DNA of 15,946 nucleotides from contig CALAKO010000164.1 of assembly GCA_937922955.1 (NCBI GenBank), positions 1-15,946 of the forward strand, written 5' to 3'. The notes under the pieces are model-generated. The model did no database searches, was not told where the DNA came from, and was given only the letters and a program-made list of their open reading frames with translations. This document shows, piece by piece, positions 1 to 5,773 of this stretch. The position numbers and the translations under genes were made by a program. This DNA is from an uncultured Peptococcaceae bacterium (GTDB taxonomy: Bacteria; Bacillota; Peptococcia; Peptococcales; Peptococcaceae). Within the stretch, counting starts at the first letter, position 1. Each line of letters opens with the position of its first letter.

Positions 1-723
1 ATTGTCAACGTCCGGATAGGAAACGTCTGGTACTTCAACGCTTGGGGAATCCGGCTCATCAACAACTGGTGCCTGGTAGCTGTTCATGTTGCCCCAGAAG
101 TTGCTGCTCCAAACGGTGGTGCCGTCTTTAGCAGTAAGAACAAGAATGCTGGTGCCAGAAAGGCTGATGGTATCGTTTGGAATGATGGCCTGGAAGAAAC
201 TCAGTGGCACGTAGGTAACATTGCTGACGTTCTTCACTGGGTAAGTGGTACCGCCCTGCTGAATCTGCAGGCCGCTGCCGTCAGCGGTGAGGTACACTTC
301 GTAGGAAACAGAAGCGTTGTAGAGCTTCATTTTCTGCTGGCCGTCTGCCTTCCATTCCACCTGAAGCGCTTGATCTTTCATGGCTTCGAGGGTGGCACGC
401 AGTGGTAAATAGGTTTGACCGTCGATGGTGGCTGCCGGATTGCTGAGGCTGACGTAGTCAACACCAACGGATTCGGTGTCACCATTGCCTGGTTTCTGAG
501 CGGTGTTGTTGTCCGATGCAGGACCAGATGGGTTCTGGCTGCTGCCATTATTGAGCTGCTGAGTAGCGGCTGCCATGGCCTGAGCGGCTGCTTCAAGGTT
601 TGGTGATGCACTTTCACCAACAACGGCGGTGTCTGCAGCGAGAGCTGGTGCCACGCCGGAGGTGCCGCAAGCAAAAGTTACAGCGCAGAGTGTCAATACG
701 GTCGTCCATTTTTTCAAGTTCAA
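1..723 (-). CDS. Secreted N1-domain protein, paralogue of the M23 peptidase at 2566..3786 (3' end cut by window edge)
   Basis: The minus-strand frame is open from a TTG at 721..723 to the window edge (241 residues, no stop). It begins MNLKKW, then a hydrophobic stretch and an ALA-A type signal-peptidase I site near residue 29, so the product is exported. A Ser/Asn-rich spacer leads to a copper-amine-oxidase-type N1 region (about residues 78-200; TYLPLR and TTYPVKN...TYVPL motifs), an FWGNMNSYQAPVV segment and the start of an acidic Pro-rich linker. The same architecture, residue for residue in many places, occupies the first 220 residues of the M23 protein at 2566..3786, so an M23 or similar wall-hydrolase domain probably lies beyond the edge; that is inference. 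N1 domains here are extracellular modules and do not imply amine oxidase activity. A GTG at 730..732 is in frame but sits too close to the GGAAGG ribosome site; TTG is preferred because the paralogue starts the same way. Confidence 0.85.
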   Translation of the reverse strand, partial: MNLKKWTTVLTLCAVTFACGTSGVAPALAADTAVVGESASPNLEAAAQAMAAATQQLNNGSSQNPSGPASDNNTAQKPGNGDTESVGVDYVSLSNPAATIDGQTYLPLRATLEAMKDQALQVEWKADGQQKMKLYNASVSYEVYLTADGSGLQIQQGGTTYPVKNVSNVTYVPLSFFQAIIPNDTISLSGTSILVLTAKDGTTVWSSNFWGNMNSYQAPVVDEPDSPSVEVPDVSYPDVDN

Positions 724-873
724 AGAGGTCACGTCCTTCCTTTGACGGGGCCCGGTCGATGAGGATTAAGTGTTGTTTGTTCAATAAAAAGCTGCCCGTC
801 AAATGTCCTTTTTTTCGAGTGCGTATGTGAAGATTCGCACACACACTGTTCATACTCGTCATATGTTCGTGAA
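724..873 (-). promoter_or_regulatory. Structured 5' leader of the partial N1-domain gene
   Basis: About 150 nt separate the predicted transcription start (near 873) from the TTG start. The leader contains a perfect 9-bp long-range helix: TTTGACGGG (minus strand, 795..803) with CCCGTCAAA (741..749), closing a 45-nt loop. Its 3' arm touches the GGAAGG ribosome site at 735..740. A 5-nt complementarity between the extreme 5' end (TCACG, 868..872) and CGTGA (729..733), just past the ribosome site, could close the whole leader but is weak. A GU-rich local hairpin is also possible around 812..845. The same helix exists in the paralogue leader at 3787..3918. Confidence 0.5.
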
Positions 874-879
874 ACTTTT

Positions 880-909
880 ATTATAATACAGGAAAAACTT
901 GCATTTGAA
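880..909 (-). promoter_or_regulatory. Promoter of the partial N1-domain gene
   Basis: On the minus strand there is a perfect -10 TATAAT (880..885) with a weak -35 TTCAAA (904..909, 4 of 6 consensus bases) at an 18-bp spacing. The transcription start would be near 873. The weak -35 fits dependence on an activator bound at the direct repeat just upstream. Confidence 0.65.
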
Positions 910-926
910 CAGCGTTTGCAAGGAAT

Positions 927-953
927 TGTCACTAAACTGTTGCTGACTGTAAC
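927..953 (+). promoter_or_regulatory. Candidate OmpR-family response-regulator site (WalR/PhoP-like direct repeat)
   Basis: TGTCAC-N5-TGTTGC at 927..943 followed by TGTAAC at 948..953 gives three half-sites spaced 11 and 10 bp. The first begins 41 bp upstream of the -10 at 880..885. The same spacing is found at the M23 paralogue. WalR recognises TGTWAH-N5-TGTWAH, and read on the other strand this resembles the PhoP box TTAACA repeats, so the regulator cannot be named. Confidence 0.45.
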
Positions 954-982
954 AATTGGACATTGCACGGCAAAATCGGCTG

Positions 983-1015
983 AAAAAGGCGCTACGAAGG
1001 GATTCGCAGCGCCTT
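983..1015 (-). terminator. Intrinsic terminator of the NlpC/P60 gene
   Basis: The 8-bp stem AAGGCGCT (986..993) pairs with AGCGCCTT (1008..1015), extended by an inner CGAA/TTCG pairing after one mismatch. On the minus strand the stem is followed by TTTTT. It lies about 90 nt after the stop codon of the NlpC/P60 gene and upstream of the next promoter, so the two wall genes are separate transcription units. Confidence 0.8.
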
Positions 1016-1106
1016 GGCTTGATGAAATATTGAGCTGAGATGGGAACATAGGTTCCCCTATTTTTTCTAACTTCGTGATAAAAGTAACAAATTTTTCAGG
1101 ATGTTT

Positions 1107-1994
1107 TTAAACAATGCGGCCAGCGCTGGTGAATGGGTAAGCGCTGTAGCTCTGGATGCAAACGCTCTGGCCTGGAGCTGGAGCATGGATGTATTTGCCA
1201 TCGCCAATGTAGATGCCAACATGGTACGCGCTGCCACCCCAGAATACGAGGTCGCCTGGCTGCAGATTGCTGAAGGAAACCGGTGTCGCTACAGCCTGCT
1301 GGCTGTAAGTGACACGTGGGATGGAGTAGCCGTTTTCTGCGTAAACGTATTGTACGAGACCGCTGCAGTCAAAGCCGCTTGGGCTGGTGCCGCCCCATAC
1401 GTATGGTACACCCAGGTATTTCATAGCGGTTTCTACAATTTTTTCGCCAGCAGTTTTTTCCACATAGGCGGCATCAATGCTGTAAGCTTCGAGCGTTTTC
1501 CAAAGAGCACTGTCGTCTACTTTGATAAGCATGAGGGTGTTATCCTGCACGGAAACGACACGGTTGGTCAGTTGCTGAATGAACGCCATTGGCACGTAGG
1601 TGGTATTGTTGATCACCTTAACCGGATAATAGGTACCGTTGGCAGCGGTGGAAATAGCTGTTTTTTCGCTGTTGTAGTAAAGCTGCATGTCGCCGCTGGA
1701 AGTGGTGAGTTTCAACTTACGCCCCTGCTTGTCAGGATTTGTGGCAACAACAGCACCAAGATTGTCGAGGGTGCTGCGCAGTGGCAGATAGAGGGTGCCT
1801 TCGTCGTTGATGACGGAGGACGATAATTGATAACTGTCAATATGATAATCACTTGAAGCGCCATTGAGTGCGGAGGTCACTGCCGCGTCGTCTTCGATGA
1901 TGGCGGTGTCGTCGGCTGCAAATGCAGGAGCGGCACCGAGGCTGCTAATACCAAGTGCGAGGAGAAGCATAGCTGCGATGGATTTCTGTTTCAT
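1107..1994 (-). CDS. Secreted NlpC/P60 peptidoglycan endopeptidase with N1 domain
   Basis: A 295-residue exported cell-wall hydrolase. Residues 1-26 are a signal peptide ending AFA-A. A copper-amine-oxidase-type N1 region spans about 55-160 (LYLPLRSTLDNLG, TTYVPMAF), probably a wall or surface module. The C-terminal NlpC/P60 domain spans about 183-295, with GTSPSGFDCSGLVQYVY carrying the catalytic Cys210, His258 in AYHVGIYIGDG, and His270 as the likely third polar residue. NlpC/P60 enzymes typically cut D-Glu-diaminoacid bonds in stem peptides. The start chosen is ATG 1992..1994, 13 nt after AAGGA, because the signal peptide begins there. An in-frame GTG at 2004..2006 would add four residues but almost abuts the ribosome site. 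The gene has its own promoter and terminator and sits between two paralogous N1-domain wall proteins. Confidence 0.93.
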   Translation of the reverse strand: MKQKSIAAMLLLALGISSLGAAPAFAADDTAIIEDDAAVTSALNGASSDYHIDSYQLSSSVINDEGTLYLPLRSTLDNLGAVVATNPDKQGRKLKLTTSSGDMQLYYNSEKTAISTAANGTYYPVKVINNTTYVPMAFIQQLTNRVVSVQDNTLMLIKVDDSALWKTLEAYSIDAAYVEKTAGEKIVETAMKYLGVPYVWGGTSPSGFDCSGLVQYVYAENGYSIPRVTYSQQAVATPVSFSNLQPGDLVFWGGSAYHVGIYIGDGKYIHAPAPGQSVCIQSYSAYPFTSAGRIV

Positions 1995-2045
1995 GATGGG
2001 GATCACGTCCTTTTCTTTGTGTTTCTGTTTTCATCGACAGGCGCT

Positions 2046-2075
2046 ATCCTATCACACATTTTTTGCCTTTGGCAA
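2046..2075 (-). promoter_or_regulatory. Promoter of the NlpC/P60 gene
   Basis: On the minus strand, -35 TTGCCA (2070..2075, 5 of 6) is followed after 18 bp by -10 TAGGAT (2046..2051, 4 of 6) preceded by TGA, giving an extended -10. The predicted start is near 2039, leaving a leader of about 45 nt, much shorter than those of the two paralogues. Confidence 0.55.
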
Positions 2076-2090
2076 GCTTTGGAAGGAACA

Positions 2091-2107
2091 TGTCAATTTA
2101 TTGTTAA
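2091..2107 (+). promoter_or_regulatory. Candidate OmpR-family direct repeat upstream of the NlpC/P60 gene
   Basis: TGTCAA-N5-TGTTAA, two half-sites 11 bp apart, begins 39 bp upstream of the -10. The reverse complement reads TTAACA-N5-TTGACA. It matches the WalR/PhoP type of site, and the position agrees within 2 bp with the sites at 927..953 and 3972..3988. Confidence 0.5.
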
Positions 2108-2522
2108 GTATTAAATTCCTGCTTCAATCAATTTGTAACGATGGCCAAAGTCCCTTTCTAATGCGGCTTTCAGCGTTTTTTTCTCCTATATTCTCTAAAA
2201 GATTACAGAACAAACGTTCCCATCTTTCTCGTGAAAAATAACACGATCGTTTCCGCTGTAACTTTTGTTACGATTGATCCTTTTTTCTCGATGCTAGAGA
2301 AAAATTCCCGAAAAAATACTCGTTTTCGCTCATGATTCGCAGCCAAATAGACCGATTTTGAGGCTCTATAGCAGTCTGTGACGGATTTTCTATGGGAGAC
2401 GTGTGGGTGATGCCAAAATAAAAAACGACAGCGCGCCATTTGTAACTAAAAAATGGTGCACTGACACTTTTTTGTTGCTTATTTTGCGCCTATATTATAG
2501 AAGGAAAATGATCGACTGCATG
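2108..2522. other. AT-rich intergenic region, no gene seen
   Basis: About 415 bp between the NlpC/P60 regulatory region and the M23 terminator. It is rich in T and A runs. Isolated TGTAAC half-sites occur at 2134, 2257 and 2441; the middle one is part of an inverted repeat GTAAC-tttt-GTTAC (2258..2271), and none has an 11-bp-spaced partner. A TATAAT on the minus strand (2494..2499) lacks a credible -35. Short frames here have no ribosome site or recognisable protein character. I see no RNA gene. Confidence 0.5.
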
Positions 2523-2555
2523 AAAAAAGCGTTCAGAGAGGCTCTCTGAACGCTT
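2523..2555 (-). terminator. Intrinsic terminator of the M23 peptidase gene
   Basis: A 14-bp perfect inverted repeat, AAGCGTTCAGAGAG (2527..2540) and CTCTCTGAACGCTT (2542..2555), is followed on the minus strand by TTTTTT (2523..2528). It starts 10 nt after the stop codon. The central few bases must form the loop. Confidence 0.92.
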
Positions 2556-2565
2556 GATGTGTCTA

Positions 2566-3786
2566 TTAAAAGAAGCTTTGTGGGTCCACGGTTTGACCAT
2601 TGACGATGGTTTCAAAGTGGAGATGTGGACCGGTTACGTTGCCGGTTGCGCCGATATCAGCGATGACCTGACCCTGGGTGACGGTATCGCCAACAGAGAC
2701 ATGGTACGCGCTGAGATGCGCATAACGGGTGATGAGACCACTTGGGTGCTGAATGTCTACACAGTTCCCATAGGTAGAGAACCAGGAAGCACGAATGACT
2801 TTACCGCCCTGTGCTGCGTAAACAGGATCACCAATGGAACCCGCAATGTCGAGACCTAAATGGAAATCACCAACGATACCGCCGACTGGGTCGATGCGAT
2901 AACCGTATGGAGAGGTGATGTAATGGCTGGTTGCTGGCCAGAGCAGGCTGTCGCCAAGTGCACCGCCGTTGTTGCTGCCACCATTGTTATTGTTTCCACC
3001 ATTGTTCCCGCCGTTATTGGAGCCGCCATCGTTATTGTTGCCACCGTTGTTGTTATCTGGTGGGGTAACGATTGGATAATCAATATCTGGCTCTTCTGGT
3101 TCTGGGTCAGGAGTTGGTTCTGGATCTGGCACAACAACTGGTGCCTGATAGGTGTTCATGTTGCCCCAGAAGTTGCCGCTCCAAACGCTGTCGCCGCTCT
3201 TAGCGGTCAGAACGAGGATTTGGCTGCCAGAGAGACCCAAGGTCACATCTGGTGTGATGGCCTGGAAGAAATCAAGTGGCACGTAAGTGGTACCATTTAC
3301 ATTCTTCAACGCGTAAGTGGTGCCGCCCTGCTGAATCTGCACACCGTCTTCTGCAGCGGTGAGATAGACTTCATATGCTGTCCCATTGCTGCTGGTGAGC
3401 TTCATTTTTTGCTGGCTTTCTGGTTTCCATTCAACCTCCAGCGCTTTGTCCTTCATGGCGCTAAAAGTGCTGCGCAATGGCAGGTAGGTTTTGCCATCGA
3501 TGGTCTGTGCCGGATTGGACAGGGACACATAGTCCACGCCAACGGCTTCGGTGTCGCCATCGGATGGGTTCTGGGAAGAACCATTGTTGCCGGAAGAAGC
3601 ACCACCACCGCCGGAACCGTTGTTCATCTGGTTCATTGCGGCACTCATGGCGTCGGCAGCAGCCTGCAGATTAGGCTTGGTGTTAGAGCCAACAAAATCG
3701 GTGTCGTTTGCGGCAGCTGGCATAGCTGTGCAAGCGAGAGTCACTGCGCAGAGCGTCAGTGCACTGGTCCATTTTTTCAAATTCAA
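2566..3786 (-). CDS. Secreted M23 (LytM-type) zinc endopeptidase with N1 domain
   Basis: A 406-residue exported peptidoglycan endopeptidase. It has a signal peptide (residues 1-26, AAA-N site), a Gly/Ser/Asn spacer (57-76), a copper-amine-oxidase-type N1 region (about 82-195; TYLPLRSTF, TTYVPLDFF), an FWGNMNTYQAPVV segment, a Pro-Glu-Asp linker (220-242) and an Asn/Gly-repeat linker (245-276). The C-terminal peptidase M23 domain (about 280-406) carries zinc ligands His309 and Asp313 (HLGLD), His357 (YAHL) and His388/His390 (GPHLHFE), so it should be active. M23 enzymes cleave peptide cross-bridges or stem peptides. The start is TTG 3784..3786, 12 nt after GGAAGG. No lipobox fits, so it is probably secreted rather than lipidated. 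It is monocistronic, with its own promoter, leader and terminator, and is paralogous to the gene at 1..723. Confidence 0.94.
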   Translation of the reverse strand: MNLKKWTSALTLCAVTLACTAMPAAANDTDFVGSNTKPNLQAAADAMSAAMNQMNNGSGGGGASSGNNGSSQNPSDGDTEAVGVDYVSLSNPAQTIDGKTYLPLRSTFSAMKDKALEVEWKPESQQKMKLTSSNGTAYEVYLTAAEDGVQIQQGGTTYALKNVNGTTYVPLDFFQAITPDVTLGLSGSQILVLTAKSGDSVWSGNFWGNMNTYQAPVVVPDPEPTPDPEPEEPDIDYPIVTPPDNNNGGNNNDGGSNNGGNNGGNNNNGGSNNGGALGDSLLWPATSHYITSPYGYRIDPVGGIVGDFHLGLDIAGSIGDPVYAAQGGKVIRASWFSTYGNCVDIQHPSGLITRYAHLSAYHVSVGDTVTQGQVIADIGATGNVTGPHLHFETIVNGQTVDPQSFF

Positions 3787-3918
3787 GTAAGGTCACGTCC
3801 TTCCTTCGACAGGTTGAGGGCCTAGAAGCATCTTTGTCAAAGCCATTCTCCATTGGACACCTGTCAAATGTCTGTTTTTCTGTTACTTAGCTTCAATTCC
3901 GCTTTTTACATACGTGAA
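3787..3918 (-). promoter_or_regulatory. Structured 5' leader of the M23 peptidase gene
   Basis: A leader of about 132 nt separates the predicted start of transcription from the TTG. A 10-bp helix with one G-U pair forms between TTTGACAGGT (minus strand, 3859..3868) and ACCTGTCGAA (3805..3814), closing a 44-nt loop. Its 3' arm lies against the GGAAGG site at 3799..3804. The 5' end TCACGT (3912..3917) is fully complementary to ACGTGA (3793..3798) beyond the ribosome site. The first helix is also present in the leader at 724..873, with a G-C pair there replaced by A-U here. Confidence 0.55.
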
Positions 3919-3924
3919 ACTTCT

Positions 3925-3954
3925 ATTATAATACCGCATAATCCTTAATTTCTC
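3925..3954 (-). promoter_or_regulatory. Promoter of the M23 peptidase gene
   Basis: The minus strand has a perfect -10 TATAAT (3925..3930); at 18 bp upstream only a poor -35 (GAGAAA, 3949..3954) is present. The TATTATAATA(G/A)AAGTTTCACG context is shared with the promoter at 880..909. The poor -35 suggests activation from the repeat at 3972..3988. Confidence 0.6.
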
Positions 3955-3971
3955 CATAGAACCTCCACAAT

Positions 3972-3988
3972 TGTCACAGAACTGTCAT
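3972..3988 (+). promoter_or_regulatory. Candidate OmpR-family direct repeat upstream of the M23 gene
   Basis: TGTCAC-N5-TGTCAT begins exactly 41 bp upstream of the -10, identical to the spacing at 927..943. The sequence between box and -10 is otherwise poorly conserved between the two genes, which favours function over simple copying. The regulator type (WalR- or PhoP-like) is inferred. Confidence 0.5.
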
Positions 3989-4014
3989 TTTCATACAAAA
4001 ATAAGAGCGCTCGC

Positions 4015-4049
4015 AAAAAAATCCCTGTGCAGCAACCTCTGCACAGGGA
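4015..4049 (-). terminator. Intrinsic terminator of the flavodoxin-fold gene pair
   Basis: An 11-bp perfect stem TCCCTGTGCAG (4022..4032) and CTGCACAGGGA (4039..4049) with a 6-nt loop is followed on the minus strand by seven T residues (4015..4021). It lies about 24 nt after the stop codon. Confidence 0.93.
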
Positions 4050-4072
4050 AAAATTTACGGTTTCTTTTTTTA

Positions 4073-4681
4073 TTAGTTGTCTTCAACACGCATGCTTTGC
4101 ATGTCCTGCCGCGATAAGCCGTTTTTCTGGCCATATCGGTCCCAATATTGACCGGACGCTTTTACAAAAAGCAATTTGGGTAAGGGCATTTTCGCTTGAA
4201 ATTCGTCGTATTGCCAGTCCGCAATGGAACGCGCGAACTTTCGCATGGAATTAGTTACAAAACGTTTAAAAGGCGTGTCTAAAATGGCCTCTCCACTGCC
4301 AATGCGAAGAACGGAGCCAAATTCGTAGCCGTTCTGCCGACAAAACAGCTGCACCATGCGCACGGCGACATCGTTCTGCTCGTATTCCAGAAAGCCGCAG
4401 TTGATGAGCACCGATAGTACGGGCTTGTTTTCAGGAGGCTGAGCTTCGAGGGTTTTGAGAAATTGAAGCAACGACGTTGGCAGTCCGTCGACATAGAGTG
4501 GAAAGATGAGCACAACGTCGGAGTAATGGCTCATGGCATCGATGAGCGAACGGTGATCGCTGCCGCTGAGCTGATAATAATCAGTAGCCATTGGGCAAAG
4601 GCTGGCAAAAAGCTCGGCGTAGCGTTTGGAATTGGAGCGCGAGGCGCGTGGGCTGCCATTTAGGAGCATTATTTTTCCCAT
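4073..4681 (-). CDS. Flavodoxin-fold NAD(P)H-dependent oxidoreductase, second of a pair
   Basis: A 202-residue cytoplasmic protein of the NADPH-dependent FMN reductase/flavodoxin superfamily. The N-terminal KIMLLNGSPRASRSNS (residues 3-18) is the FMN phosphate-binding loop after the first beta strand. FPLYVDGLPTSLLQFLKTLE (about 80-99) is the second flavin-side motif, and the C-terminal tail ...ASGQYWDRYGQKNGLSR is a conserved end in related clostridial proteins. No signal or membrane segment is seen. The ATG at 4679..4681 follows a GAGGTGAG site and overlaps the end of the upstream gene by 13 nt, so the two are translationally coupled and may form a heterodimer. Substrate is unknown. Confidence 0.8.
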   Translation of the reverse strand: MGKIMLLNGSPRASRSNSKRYAELFASLCPMATDYYQLSGSDHRSLIDAMSHYSDVVLIFPLYVDGLPTSLLQFLKTLEAQPPENKPVLSVLINCGFLEYEQNDVAVRMVQLFCRQNGYEFGSVLRIGSGEAILDTPFKRFVTNSMRKFARSIADWQYDEFQAKMPLPKLLFVKASGQYWDRYGQKNGLSRQDMQSMRVEDN

Positions 4682-5178
4682 TTTCTCACCTCATTTGTGA
4701 CGATGTCCTGCACATCGCATTCTCTGGCAAAAACGACGTGATGGCGTTTAAAATTCATGTTGTGGGCGTTGCGATCAATGAAATCTTCGAAGAGTGCCCG
4801 CTCTTCACTGCTCTTAGCGCCATAAGCGATGATGGCGGCTTTTTTAGGCACCACTGCTCGCTGCACATGATGCGTTTCACCGTGATGAATGCGCAGATAC
4901 GCTTGCTGCAACGGCAGCGCACGCTCCATCATGGTTTTCATGATGGTGTCATACCCGCCGTATTTGACGCGACTGACGTAAATGAGCGCGTCGCTTTGAG
5001 CCATGATGGGCGTGATGCGGGTGGCGTCATCACGAATAACGCATTGGCCCGGTGTTTTTGTCCAGCAGCTAAAACAGCCAACACAGTGCGCAATGTTTAG
5101 GCTGGACAGATCGTAAAAATGGATGTCGTTGTTATATATGGATAATTCCAGTGGTCGGTCGCTGAGAATGAGTTTCAT
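4669..5178 (-). CDS. Flavodoxin-family iron-sulfur/Cys-motif oxidoreductase, first of a pair
   Basis: A 169-residue flavodoxin-like protein with a shortened first beta-loop: MKLILSDRP replaces the usual GSPR-type phosphate loop. HCVGCFSCWTKTPGQCVIRDD (Cys32, 35, 38 and 46) is the hallmark Cys cluster of NAD(P)H-dependent flavodoxin-family reductases, where it supports a metal/Fe-S site or redox thiols. YVSRVKYGGYDTIMKTMMERALP (about 67-89) resembles the sd-gi-.s.v.yGg.....K..iDR core. The start is ATG 5176..5178, 8 nt after AAGGAGGG; the frame continues 16 codons upstream with no ribosome site. The partner downstream keeps the GSPR loop this one lacks, so the two probably act together. Substrate unknown. 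Confidence 0.78.
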   Translation of the reverse strand: MKLILSDRPLELSIYNNDIHFYDLSSLNIAHCVGCFSCWTKTPGQCVIRDDATRITPIMAQSDALIYVSRVKYGGYDTIMKTMMERALPLQQAYLRIHHGETHHVQRAVVPKKAAIIAYGAKSSEERALFEDFIDRNAHNMNFKRHHVVFARECDVQDIVTNEVRKWEK

Positions 5179-5231
5179 CGTTGCATCCCTCCTTGAACAG
5201 GGTCGTTCTCTAATGTGATACATCAAATCCT

Positions 5232-5240
5232 ATTTTACCA
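5232..5240 (-). promoter_or_regulatory. Probable extended -10 promoter of the flavodoxin pair
   Basis: The minus strand reads TGG-TAAAAT (-10 at 5232..5237, 5 of 6, with the TGn extension at 5238..5240). There is no good -35; TGTCAG lies 17 bp upstream. It sits between the asp23 terminator and the first flavodoxin gene. Confidence 0.45.
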
Positions 5241-5298
5241 TATTTTAGCGTTTTCTGACACGTTAGAGGAGACCTTAACAAAAACTCCATACTTTCAC

Positions 5299-5337
5299 AA
5301 AAAAAGCAGCCCGATGCAACGGTTGCATCGGGCTGCT
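5299..5337 (-). terminator. Intrinsic terminator of the asp23 operon
   Basis: A 16-bp perfect inverted repeat, AGCAGCCCGATGCAAC (5305..5320) and its complement at 5322..5337, is followed on the minus strand by seven T residues (5299..5305). It begins 7 nt after the asp23 stop codon. Confidence 0.95.
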
Positions 5338-5344
5338 GAACGAT

Positions 5345-5758
5345 TTATTGCTGCGTGTTTTGCGCTTTCTTGCTGGCGCGTTCAAATTCCTCTTTGGTCA
5401 TGACGTCAACAACGCGGAAATTAATGTCGCGCACATCGAGGCCGGTCATTTCTTTGACTTCACGACGCACTTCTGTTTTGATTTTATCAAAAATCAACGG
5501 TGCGGAAGCGCCATATTCAAGAATGGCTTTGATTTCAATGGACGCTGCAGCGCCATCGACCGAGGCGGTGATGCCCTTAGAGGTTTTTGCACCGCCACCA
5601 AAGCTGGAAGCGAAACCGCTCATCAAGGAGCCTTTCATATCCAGAATGCCTTCAATGCTGCGAGCCACAACAGCGGCGATTTTTTCAATGACACCATCAT
5701 CAATGATGAGGGTATCCTGTTCTTGAGGAAGGGTGGTTGCCTGTGGTTGTTCGCTCAT
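5345..5758 (-). CDS. asp23: Asp23/Gls24 family envelope stress protein
   Basis: A 137-residue soluble protein of the Asp23/Gls24 (DUF322) family. Residues 16-40 (LIIDDGVIEKIAAVVARSIEGILDM) are the family signature start; a Gly/Ser turn (47-57) precedes GITASVDGAAASIEIKAILEYG and the amphipathic helix PLIFDKIKTEVRREVKEMTGLDV, then INFRVVDV, ending in a charged tail. In Staphylococcus, Asp23 is anchored at the cytoplasmic face of the membrane by AmaP, and its loss triggers a cell-wall stress response. Here it is the last gene after amaP and the DUF2273 gene, with a 15-nt gap and an AAAGGA ribosome site. Length and order are normal for the family. Confidence 0.93.
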   Translation of the reverse strand: MSEQPQATTLPQEQDTLIIDDGVIEKIAAVVARSIEGILDMKGSLMSGFASSFGGGAKTSKGITASVDGAAASIEIKAILEYGASAPLIFDKIKTEVRREVKEMTGLDVRDINFRVVDVMTKEEFERASKKAQNTQQ

Positions 5759-5773
5759 AATCTCAGATCCTTT

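Larger units (their letters stand above)
724..1106 (-). other. Intergenic region between the NlpC/P60 gene and the partial N1-domain gene
   Basis: This 383-bp stretch holds no convincing gene. From right to left it contains the NlpC/P60 terminator (983..1015), the direct-repeat regulator site (927..953), the promoter (880..909) and a structured leader of about 150 nt. Short open frames crossing it lack ribosome sites and recognisable sequence. Confidence 0.7.

Noticed and set aside
1101..1826. Plus-strand open frame (241 codons) opposite the NlpC/P60 gene
   Set aside because: Antisense shadow: no ribosome site and no recognisable domain, while the minus strand has a complete catalytic domain.
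1995..2050. ydaO (c-di-AMP) riboswitch before the NlpC/P60 gene, common for such hydrolases
   Set aside because: The predicted leader is only about 45 nt and lacks the conserved motifs; the upstream AT-rich region shows none either.
2203..2439. Possible 78-residue minus-strand ORF in the large intergenic gap
   Set aside because: No ribosome site, promoter or protein-like pattern.
2955..3055. Repetitive GNN/GGN-coding tract that could be mistaken for a repeat array
   Set aside because: It encodes the Asn/Gly linker of the M23 protein; there are no regular spacers, so it is not CRISPR.
3724..3735. Possible lipobox Cys in the M23 protein signal peptide
   Set aside because: The residues before the Cys (TLA-C) do not fit the L-[AS]-[GA]-C pattern and a good AAA-N signal-peptidase I site follows.
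2860..3825. Long plus-strand open frame (321 codons) opposite the M23 gene
   Set aside because: It mirrors the codon structure of the real minus-strand gene, has no ribosome site, gives a low-complexity Val/Ile/Trp-rich product and crosses the M23 promoter leader.
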